The translations under genes were made by a program, and so were the position numbers. Below, one piece after another: positions 55,322 through 64,000 of a stretch of 64,000 nt of DNA (positions within the stretch are counted from its first letter, which is position 1; each line of letters opens with the position of its first letter). Under the pieces are notes generated by a model, which searched no databases, was not told the origin of the DNA, and saw only the letters and a program-made list of their open reading frames with translations. The DNA is from Bilabrum cf. latius (taxonomy: Eukaryota; Bigyra: Bicosoecida; Bigyra; Bicosoecida). The stretch lies in contig OZ237761.1 of the NCBI GenBank assembly GCA_965178125.1, positions 62,001-126,000 of the forward strand. Direction: 5' to 3'.

Positions 55322-56448
55322 GGCTTTAATCGATTGTGTGGGACACTGCTTTTTTCTGGCAACCTATACCAGTTCTTTGCACCTTACATTCCGAGTCGCT
55401 GAGCATCCGGAGTGAATATTATTATTTTTGCTCCCGATGCTCACCAAGGGTTGTGCCAAAAGATCTGACCCCATCATATGAATTATCTTTCTATATTGGT
55501 CAGTCGCTTCGCAGCTCGTCAGAGTTCACGTATCCTCCAGGCACCCCGTACTGCTGCCCAGCCTGGCAGGCTAGTCCAACCCTGCTCTAGCGCTGGCTAC
55601 CGCCGTGGCAAGGCTGTTGTTTCCAGCTGCCCCCACAGTCAAACTATCAAAGTCCTTCTGAGTGGCAACCACCAGGGGGGAATGGATTCTCGGGGCGGAG
55701 CTTAGGTGGCTCCGGCTACTGGCCCATTGAAGCCGAAGCGTGCAGTTTGGTTTGGTAGTTTCTGGGCTTGCGGTCCAGACAGATGCGAATCCTTTAGAGC
55801 GTCCACTTTTAAGAAATTTTTGCAACCTATTAGTGCATATGGCATATCCCCCCCCCCCCCCTACATGAATATATCGTCACACGCTGCAAGGAGCACTCCT
55901 GCACTGACCCACCAGCAGAGGCCTGCCCACCACTGGCAGGTACAGCCCTGCGGAGCACCCACCGGATCCATTGACGGTGCAGGCAGCATCAATCGCGATC
56001 TGCTCCTAGCCGTTCGCTTTTCCCAGATATTGAAGCGGTCCTGGGGGATATTGGTGATACAGGGTCTGCTGCTGTGGTTGGGTGCGAGGGCTTGTCCCCC
56101 AACAACCTGCCTATTGATCTCTGCTCTTGTTGATTCAGGGCAAGATTCGCAATACCCAGGGACACTCTTCGCTTGCCGCGGGCCACCCGCCCCGGATACC
56201 CTACCGTCCGTAATAACGTTGATTGAGATACCCTACCGCCCCGAAAACCCTAGGTCCGACCCAGAATCTGCACTTTACCCCAAGATGGACCCCCGGATTG
56301 GATTGGCCCCCATTCCGGGGGTGGGGGGGTTGAGTTTCACTTGTCAAGTTGGAGTAGTACCCGGAATTTTCGGGGTACGGTACCTCGCAGGTGTGCTCCG
56401 GCATTTGAAAACACCACGTCACACGCTAGCTCGCCATACTTACAGCCA
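55322..56448. other. 1.1-kb intergenic region with C14 run
   Basis: No supported gene on either strand. It has a 14-base C homopolymer at 55848-55861, a G-rich patch near 56318-56332, and a short imperfect palindrome around GTACCCGG...GGGGTAC at about 56369-56390. It must contain the promoters of both flanking genes, which diverge. Confidence 0.5.
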
Positions 56449-57204
56449 ATGCCGCGCTCAACTGGGCCATTCTGGATGCTGATGCTTGCTCTGGTAGCAA
56501 ATATGGCGCTCGCTTAGACCGATGACGGGTTCGCTGATGAAGACGCCGGTGATGACTCGGAAGACCAGTCTCCATTCACAGCAGTCGTCGGAGCCCTATT
56601 TGCGGCTGCTGGTTTGGTACCACCTCTGTATTTGTACTTTTATGACCGTGTACCGGAGTTGCTCCGTCTCCGGGACGAAGGTGAGACAAAGACGGCAAGC
56701 GTGCTGAAAGACCGCTACAGCACCTCAACAAACGGGCAGGGCGGCAGCTCTACGACGTACTACCTCACGGTACAAGTTGACGTAACCTCGGGAAAGGAGG
56801 GTTGTGTCAGAGTGGAGAAAGAGCTGGTCGTGTCTGCAAAGGCGTTCAAGCGCGGTAGGGATTCTCGCCAGCTTGATGTTGTTGTCCTTCCTAGCGAGCC
56901 CCTGCACATGATGGAGGAACAGGAGTGCCGCAATATCGGAAATAATTTCGGGTGCAACTGCAAAGCTGTGTCGTTCTCGCTTTTCGGTGGGGTGTTTATC
57001 GTGGGCGGCATCGGCATGTCGATGTTGCTGCTTTCCAACTCTGGCTGGGAGCTTGCACCCACAATTGCCACGATCGTTGCACTGCTGATCGGGTTTGCAG
57101 GAATGCCATTCATGGTTAAGAGATGCATCAGATAGTGCGCTGATTCCATGTTCGAAGGTGGCTCGGTCCGGCCAGTCAGCCAGGAGCAGGCAGCGGCCGT
57201 GTAA
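56449..57204 (+). CDS. Small multi-span membrane protein, DUF3592-like
   Basis: Single exon, 251 residues, ATG at 56449, stop TAA at 57202-57204. A signal peptide (PFWMLMLALVANMALA) is followed directly by a UAG read as Gln. A second UAG at 57133-57135 is read as Gln, giving 22 further residues. Three hydrophobic helices: FTAVVGALFAAAGLVPPLYL, then after a long luminal or extracellular loop SLFGGVFIVGGIGMSMLLL and IATIVALLIGFAGMPFMV. The loop, with TASVLKDRYS and a YYLTVQVDV strand, resembles DUF3592 proteins, but this is a weak impression. Function unknown. Confidence 0.65.
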
Positions 57205-57567
57205 AGCGGAGTCATTGAGTTTGCACGGGCTGCGCAGCAACAAGTATTGGATTTTTTGTTTCGCTATGAGTTCCGATGGGTTTGTGCTTGAGCCTGAACG
57301 TTCCAATATCGGGTAGTCGTGATAGGCTACCATGGCCTTCATCACCAATGAACCAATGCCACTGGCAACACAGGTAGCCGTGAATGTATGTAAACTTTTG
57401 GTGATTTCGTCCACGAATGCTCATCCAATGTAATATAGCTCACCAAAGCCAGCAAACACTGATGCTGAATGACACAACAGTGCCTCAACAGTGCAGTGAA
57501 CTTGCCATGTTCTGTTGTGATGACATGTATTGTTTTGCAACACATGATGGTGTTACGACACGCATGT
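57205..57567 (+). other. Intergenic, AT-rich
   Basis: Lies between the small membrane protein and the JmjC gene. The JmjC frame is open upstream of the proposed start (to about 57469), so some of this may be coding if a different start is used. Otherwise promoter and 3' UTR. Confidence 0.4.
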
Positions 57568-58893
57568 ATGCCAAAGCATCTGATTCAATTATTCACTATC
57601 TACATTTTGATCGACCAGTCGCTTTGCAGCTCGCCGAGAAAAGCAAAATTCGAGAACGGAGGATTCGATGACTTCACGAACCTAGAAGGATAGTCCCAAG
57701 GCGGCCCTCCAGTTGTACCCAGGGTAAGTATCCGTCAGCTTAGTTTGCCATCTGGGGAGGAGTTGATCAAAGGTGGCCGACCGTTCGTTATCACGAATGC
57801 AATGGCGGCCTGGAATACCGCTAGCTTGCATCCGCACAGGCTCTTGAAGCGATTCCCCCGCACGGTCGTTGATTTCTACCCCAACAACCTTGATTCAGTA
57901 AACAAAAAGCCTATGCTTATCCCGATGACGAGGGCCCTTTCAGGAATGGCCCGGGCTTCCAAGGCAGGCAAACCAGCCTACATCCACTGGCGGCTGGGGT
58001 TGAAAGAGCGAGACGTCGTCACGCAGAGCGCATTCCCGCTCCCAGAGGTGCTGCAGACCGACTGGTGGCTAAACGAGTGCCTCAATAGCACGGAGGCGCG
58101 CAACAACATGCTGCTTATCTGCGCCTTCAACATGCTCCTCGTGGGCAACGACGGCGCCGGCATGTTCCTGCACTTCGACAGCCTCAACACCGGCACGTGG
58201 CAGGCGCAGCTGCACGGCACAAAGGAGTGGATCCTGTGCCACCCCAGGGGCAGGCGATTCTTCTACAGTCCCGGGGAGGTGGACGCATTCAGCCCCGACC
58301 TCAAGAGGTACCCGCTCTTCAGTCGCGCCCTCGAGGAGCACTGCACGAAGGTGAGCGTGGGGCCAGGCGAGATCATGTTCTACCCCTCCAATTGGTGGCA
58401 CCAAACCCGAAACGTGGGCTACCCCGTGGTGGGACTCGTGGGACGAACCGTGACACGCTACAACTACGACGCTGTACGGTCCGCCGTGGCGGAGCAGTGC
58501 AGCAACCCGGGCCCAGACGTGTCGCTTGCATTCCCCGGTGCGGCTCCGAATCCTATTCCCGAGCTGTGCGAGGGCATCGGGAGGTGCCACGCGCAGTGGG
58601 AGCGGCATTTCAGCGCGATGGAGGATGTGACGGGCAGGAGGGCTGTTGCGGTCGCGGTCGGGGGTAGAGGTCTCAACGGACATACGTAGGGATTGCCGCA
58701 CTGGAAAGAACACGCTGACCGTGCCTGCCAGGTGCATCCGCAGGAGAGATTGTCCTGCCACGGACCACAAACCAAGCTCACCTGCGCCCAGGCGGGGTGC
58801 TGCTGGGGCCCCACCGCTGCGAATTGCTCCGAGGTGGGCACGGTGGATCCCGTGAGCCAGCGGTGCCCATGGTGCTTCGGTCCCGTCGGGTGA
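57568..58893 (+). CDS. Secretory JmjC/cupin-like oxygenase fused to a trefoil (P-type) domain
   Basis: Single exon, 441 residues, proposed ATG at 57568 because it gives a signal peptide (MPKHLIQLFTIYILIDQSLC); stop TGA at 58891-58893. The cupin-like JmjC core carries the Fe(II) facial triad HFD (His202, Asp204) and His278 in SNWWHQTRN, and Lys219 in GTKEW, which fits 2-oxoglutarate binding. This is the class of JmjC hydroxylases rather than histone demethylases with chromatin domains. A UAG just after the core is read as Gln. Reading on gives a Cys-rich C-terminal block with TCAQAGCCWGP and PWCF, the signature of a P-type trefoil domain. The signal peptide and trefoil place it in the ER or outside. 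A hydroxylase acting on secretory proteins is possible; the target is unknown. Confidence 0.78.
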
Positions 58894-59707
58894 ATGTATC
58901 GGCTTTCATTAAGAAATGACGTGCCGATTGATTGCCGCTGGCAGTATCGGCCACGTTTCTCGCGTCCCACTCGGAGGTGCCAGCAGCCTCTGGTTGGCCT
59001 CTGCAAGCATTCTTCTCCTTGCAAGCATTCTTCTCCTTGCAAGCATTCTTCTCCTTGCAAGCATTCTTCTCCTTGCACGTGGCACCGTGGCGACCTGACT
59101 GGGTCAGCTCGACCACGTTGCTCTGTGTCTGGCTACCCCAGCAGAATTGTATCACGCGCCGCGCCTCTCCACTTCGCCCTGCGTTGCACCTATAGCTTGT
59201 GAGTGACAGCTGCACGGCTGTGGGGTGGCCAGACGCGGCAGCGCATGAGCCAACCATCTTTGGGCTGTACACTTGTTGACAGTATCGACTGGAGCGACTT
59301 ATCTTAGAGGAGCCTCTGTTCCTGCTCTACATCAATCAGTACCGTTACGTGGCTCTGACTGTGCCGTCCTGTTCAGGCACACGGGGCGCCCTCTCAATGG
59401 GTTTGGCGACAGGGGCATCCAGCAGTGCGACAGGTAGATCTAGTAGTGCGTACAAGAGCGGTGCTTCGACATCGGTTTGCTGGCGAGAGTACGAGGCACT
59501 TCAAGCCAGACCAGGTCCATACGGTCGAGAATTGATAATCATGCCCCGGACAGCAGCACCCTTGGGACACATGTCTGCGCCCCGCTGCGGGCCCCCGGAG
59601 CGGATCTGCCCCTCAAGCTGTGAGCTTGCGCGTTACTTAAGGAGTTAATCAGATTACCAGGTCTAGATTCATTTCCCCCCGTATTAGCCAAAGCATAGCC
59701 TCTTCCT
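58894..59707. other. Intergenic with 18-bp tandem repeat
   Basis: No supported gene. It contains the tandem repeat at 59003-59078 and must include the promoter of the second TRPM-like gene. Possible upstream exons of that gene cannot be excluded. Confidence 0.45.
59003..59078. repeat. 18-bp minisatellite, four copies
   Basis: Unit GCAAGCATTCTTCTCCTT, four perfect copies then a diverging fifth. It lies in a non-coding interval, unlike the other repeats in this window. Confidence 0.95.
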
Positions 59708-62700
59708 ATGGTAACCGAAGGGACCATTGAGTTTATAGATGAAGTCAGGTAGGACTTACCGAGGGAAAGGAGGAAATACATTGTCGTTGATCATGGAGCC
59801 CCAGCTGCAGAAGTGCTGGATCAGATCAAAACAAAATGGGACTTCAAGGATGTACCAGGCGAGTTGTACAGTATAACAGGTGGTGCCGATCTTGCAGGTA
59901 TGTCTCGCGATCACCAGGCTGCTTTTGTGCACGGAATAGCAGCCGCAGTTGGCTCCAACGGATCATGGGTAATCACAGGAGGCTCGGACGCCGGAATCAT
60001 GCAGCTTGCTGGAAAAGCACATTCTGATGCAGCATTATATTCACCGTGCATTGGAATCGCAGCATTGGGCAAGGTGTTCAATACTTCCGAGGAGATCCAA
60101 CAAGTCGATGAAGGCGGCGAGACTCCTATATAGTATAAACTCTCTGAGCCCCCTTTCAGGGGTGCTACCAAGGAGGAACACAAAACCCGACTGAACCCTG
60201 ATCACACGCATTTCATTTTTGTTCGACCTCCTGTAGGACGAAAAATATCGAAGTGGGGGGACGACAACAATTTTCGCGAGGCCCTCGAAGGGGAGATCGC
60301 AAAGACCGCCTTCACGGTGCAGGTGGTCGCAAGCGGGGGCCCCGAGACCATGAAGACCGTGTCCAGCGCGGCCCATGCCAAAATCCCGATCGTGCTTTGC
60401 AAGGGATCTGGGCGAGCCTCTGACGTCCTCTGCAAACTGAGTGCCCATGCTGAGCATTTGAGCGAGTTGGACGACTCGTGCCCCCGCGGCTGGTGCCCGG
60501 ATGGCGCCAAGCACACTGCAGCATTGATGGGCAAAGATCCCTATCAAGACTCAAATGTCAACGTTTTCGATCCGATGAGCATAGAGGTCTGGAAAACAAC
60601 GAAGCCACTCACTGCGTGCATCCCTGGCAAAGTGCTACAATGGATGGCGACGAGGTCAAATCCACCAAATCTCGACGATTTCGACAAATACTGTGCCAAC
60701 GGATGGGGCGCATGGACAACTGCCAGTACGACTTATGAAGATTGGCTGGACAGCCATGTGCGGTCGCGGCCAGTTGCTGCTAGATCTGGAAACGGGCAAG
60801 AGGCAGCCGGGCAAGCGGCAGACAGGCAAGCGACAGGCGGGCAAGAGGCAGACAGGCAAGAGGCAGACAGGCAAGAGGCAGACAGGCAAGAGGCAGGCGA
60901 GCAAGAGGCAGGCGAGCAAGCGGCAGCCAGGCAAGAGGCAGACAGGCAAGCGGCAGGCGGGCAACAGGCAGACAGGCAAGCGACAGGCGGGCAAGCGGCA
61001 GACGGGCAAGCGGCAGACAGGCAAGCGACAGGCGGGCAAGCGGCAGACGGGCAAGCGGCAGGCGGGCAAGCGGCAGGCGTGCAAGAGGCAGCCAGGCAAG
61101 CGACAGGCGAGCAAGAGGCAGGCGAGCAAGCGGCAGCCAGGCAAGAGGCAGACAGGCAAGCGGCAGGCGGGCAACAGGCAGACAGGCAAGCGACAGGCGG
61201 GCAAGCGGCAGACGGGCAAGCGGCAGACGGGCAAGCGACAGGCGGGCAAGCGGCAGACGGGCAAGCGGCAGGCGGGCAAGCGGCAGGCGTGCAAGAGGCA
61301 GACAGGCAAGCGACAGGCGAGCAAGCGGCAGCCAGGCAAGAGGCAGGCGTGCAAGAGGCAGCCAGGCAAGCGACAGGCGAGCAAGAGGCAGACAGGCAAG
61401 CGGCAGACAGGCAAGAGGCAGACAGGCAAGAGGCAGCCAGGCAAGAGGCAGACAGGCAAGAGGCAGGCGTGCAAGAGGCAGCCAGGCAAGCGACAGGCGA
61501 GCAAGAGGCAGGCGAGCAAGCGGCAGCCAGGCAAGAGGCAGACAGGCAAGCGGCAGGCGGGCAACAGGCAGACAGGCAAGCGACAGGCGGGCAAGCGGCA
61601 GGCGGGCAAGCGGCAGACGGGCAAGCGGCAGGCGGGCAAGCGGCAGGCGGGCAAGCGGCAGGCGGGCAAGCGGCAGGCGGGCAAGCGGCAGACGGGCAAG
61701 CGGCAGGCGGGCAAGCGGCAGGCGGGCAAGAACCAGGCGGACATCGGCATCTAACCAATTCAGATATCGAGAATCTTTGGTGCTGGTGCGTGCATATACA
61801 CCTCCTGCACATGGGTGCGATCCTTCGAGTCAAGCGTAGGGGCGATGAAGCAACGGGTACGTGGAATTCAACGCGGCGAAGCAGTATCACCCACCGCGTT
61901 ATGTCGAGAGCTGCAAGCACCCCTAGTGCTCCTTCGGGGCACTACTCAAGCATTCGCATCACGCCCGACATGAACGACGACAGTCTCAAGGTCAGGGACA
62001 CGGTGCGCGAATCCCTTGTCGCAATTGCCTTCGATAGCCCGCTTCGACGAATGTCGGATGACCAGCTCAGGCCAGAGTTTGCGGAGGCATGGTCCCTGCT
62101 CATGAGAGGCATGCAGGCCGTGCGGCTTGGCACCTTAGTGACCGTCGACCTGTCTCTGGTGTCATCTTCGTTCGTCAGATCGATGTCTTCTCATGGGCCG
62201 GCACCAAGCCCATCCGATGGTCTCGGGGGTTCAGATCTGCAAGAGCTTTGTCGCGTCTTATTGCAAGAAGGTGCTGCCACTGCTGCAAATGGTGACAATC
62301 CGATAGGCCAGCATCGACCGGCATCTCAAGTGCAGCCTTGCGAGGCACACCGACTTCCTGCGACTGTAGAGTTGCTACTGCAGTGCAAGCAGCCATTAAC
62401 TTTGCAGGAGGCCATGGCAAGAGCGGCGTTGATTGGCAAGGCAATGAACCCACCACAATCAGGTAGAGTTGGACAGGGGAGCGGTGCAGCATCCGCCCCC
62501 CGGCCAAGCCCATTCGAGATGGCCGTCCGATGGAACTGTTCGGAAACGATTCGGGCTTGGTTGCGCGGAACACTGCAGACGACTAGCAGCTCCTCGAGGA
62601 TGGATCCGGGTACTTTGCTCGTTATTCAACTCGGCTTAATCGATGCTACTTTGCGCGATGCTGGTGCAGTAGTAGCTTGCATTCTGCAAGAGTGTACAGA

Positions 62701-64000
62701 ATTCGTGGAGGTGCTTTATATGGTCGACAACCATTGCCTTCAGTAGCTGGCATCACCGAATGGTGCATCTGAGGGCGAATCACCTACCAGGGAGCGGAGC
62801 GACACAATGTGCAGGGATGATTGGAAGCAGCTCATTTCGCAGCGCAAGTGGGAAGAATGGCTCCCAAGCATCAATACATCACACTTCTCCTGCTTGGAGT
62901 CAACAGCTTGGAGTATGCACTCTGCTGACGAAGCAAAGGAATCGGTTCGGTTGTTGTGGGCTCTGGTGAATCGCAAGTTCAGCGTCGCTCGTGTCTTCTG
63001 GAGGTACTGCTCCGAGCCTCTGCGGATGGCTCTGTACGCGGCACAGGTTCTGCGGAAGCTAGCAGGCACGGATGATGCAGCGCGCACCATGCTGCTGAGT
63101 GAAGCGGACTGGTACGAACGGTTTGGTATATAGGTGCTCGAGCACGGTGGTACTAGCAGGGACTTCCGTGGGTGGGACAAAAAGGATCGGCAGAACGTTT
63201 CACTGTGGCTTAGGTCCACAGCACCGAGGTCTCAAGTGATATGCGATGCCATTCTTCAGTAGTACTCGGTGTCAAAACACATCGAGCATGGTAGGTGCTG
63301 TTGGTACATGTGTTGGTCTTGCTGTCGGGATATGCCGTCTTGCTGTCAGAGTTGTTTCTGCTGTCGGGATGGCCTGACTCAGGTGACCCGCCTCCACCGC
63401 GGCTCAAACATCATCCGATTGGCTCAACGCTCTGAGTCAATGGAGTTTATGGGCCATCCGGTGGTGCAGAGGCAGCTGCGATGTCTTTGGCGACACAACA
63501 CTTGGGAGAAGCCATCGGGGGGACTGACCACAGTATGGGGATGCTGCCGAGTATGGGACTGCTGTGCAAGCTAGGACTATTCTGCTAGGAACAACTGGTT
63601 TAATGCACCACGCACGCGGTGCTGGTTGCATTCGATTTCTCGGGTTGCCCTCACTATCCTTCATGCTTGGGTGGTTCTTCAACACTACGATGAGCCGCGA
63701 GCTCGGCTATTTCTTCCCATTCTCTTCTTCGTATGGAAGGGCCTGCAGCTTTTGGAGGACAGTCTAGTTGCTGCTAGGCTGGGCATCCACGACATCTCCG
63801 TGTGGGATGCGCTTGGTACTCTTGATTACGCGGCAATGTTTGTAAGCCTAGGGCTGTTCACGGCTGCTGGCATTGGTGACAATGGTATCTTGCACGACTA
63901 TTCGATGGATGTGCTTAGCGTCTCGTTCATTGTGGCGTGCATCCGTCTCCTGGACATCCTCGCAGTCATAGAGTTCTTTGGCCCGATGGTTATCACCATC
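59708..64000 (+). CDS. Second TRPM-like channel with LSDAT domain, cut off by window edge
   Basis: One open frame from ATG 59708 to the window end (1,431 residues visible) with six UAGs read as Gln. The LSDAT domain is at residues about 20-260 (YSITGGADLAGM, WVITGGSDAGIMQLAG, NPDHTHFIFV, VASGGPETMKTV). A 315-residue pentapeptide tract follows. Then comes the region LWCWCVHIHLLHMGAILR, matching the other channel, and the helical TRPM-homology block FWRYCSEPLRMALYAAQVL. A Cys-rich insert (CCWYMCWSCCRD) precedes SNIIRLAQ..ESMEFMGHP, and the first channel helices run to VIEFFGPMVITI. The pore lies outside. It is an inverted paralogue of the gene at 36392-46564 but much shorter in its disordered regions. 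The start lacks the first 30 residues of the other copy, so an upstream start or exon is possible. Confidence 0.85.
60797..61742 (+). repeat. 15-bp minisatellite, about 63 copies, coding a pentapeptide tract
   Basis: Unit of the type GGGCAAGCGGCAGAC with a few variable positions. In the channel frame it gives [G/D/E]-[Q/R]-x-A-x pentapeptides rich in Gln and Ala. All six frames stay open because no unit contains a stop, so long opposite-strand Cys/Leu/Pro frames here are artefacts. Confidence 0.95.

Noticed and set aside
58778-59272. Minus-strand ORF with KEKNAC repeats
   Set aside because: It overlaps the trefoil end of the JmjC gene and owes its repeats to the 18-bp minisatellite; no domain or leader.
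60656-61920. Long minus-strand and alternate-frame ORFs over the 15-bp repeat
   Set aside because: They are open only because the repeat unit lacks stops; flanks have no homology, while the plus frame joins two TRPM-homology blocks.
63287-63390. Possible intron in the second TRPM-like gene at the Cys-rich insert
   Set aside because: The frame stays open and aligns with a Cys-containing segment of the paralogue without removing sequence.

Overview
This is nuclear DNA of a GC-rich unicellular eukaryote that I cannot place more precisely. Introns are spliceosomal (GT-AG) and mostly 68-192 bp. The genes are eukaryotic (LSm5, Ubc13, a TRPM-like channel, JmjC, GAL4-type zinc clusters), alongside a bacterial-type RecA with a mitochondrial-type leader. 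The main fact about the window is its genetic code. Almost every long gene is broken by in-frame TAG codons, yet homology and reading frame continue straight through them. Genes end only at TGA (17 cases) or TAA (3 cases), never at TAG. At the two most conserved sites, the SulP signature Pro-Gln and the Ala-Gln after the RecA P-loop helix, the TAG occupies a glutamine position. I therefore read UAG as glutamine throughout; every gene model below depends on this, and I count about 78 sense UAGs by hand. Under the standard code the window looks like a field of small fragments.

Layout. 1-3187 (-): secreted protein of unknown family, running off the left edge. 3980-7391 (-) and 7602-10902 (+): two divergent paralogous Zn2Cys6 regulators, each needing a one-base shift at an 8-base homopolymer. 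11310-14615 (+): SRCR-type receptor. 14826-16769 (-): DUF268 membrane protein. 16925-18637 (+): GH39 glycosidase. 18794-20320 (+): C45/AAT-like Ntn-hydrolase. 20616-22587 (-): second GH39 with a PAN-like insert. 22685-25355 (+): ankyrin protein. 25727-26389 (-): GFA/CENP-V-fold protein. 26508-29878 (+): SulP transporter with STAS domain. 30040-30509 (-): LSm5. 30635-31998 (+): PdxS. 32348-33208 (+): Ubc13. 33365-35740 (-): ornithine decarboxylase-like. 36392-46564 (-): 3,390-residue TRPM-like channel in one exon. 46832-48430 (-): AFG1-like ATPase. 48741-50425 (+): RecA. 50936-55321 (-): secreted repeat protein of unknown family. 56449-57204 (+): small membrane protein. 57568-58893 (+): secretory JmjC-trefoil protein. 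59708-64000 (+): second TRPM-like channel, running off the right edge.

Genes are packed closely, often in divergent pairs with only about 95-280 bp between start codons. There is no sign of operons or of a shared pathway for the whole window. Three paralogue pairs (zinc cluster, GH39, TRPM-like) each sit in opposite orientation within 64 kb, which suggests local inverted duplication. Many proteins enter the secretory pathway. Several carry dipeptide or pentapeptide tracts encoded by hexanucleotide or 15-bp tandem repeats. I saw no tRNA, rRNA, transposon or CRISPR array.
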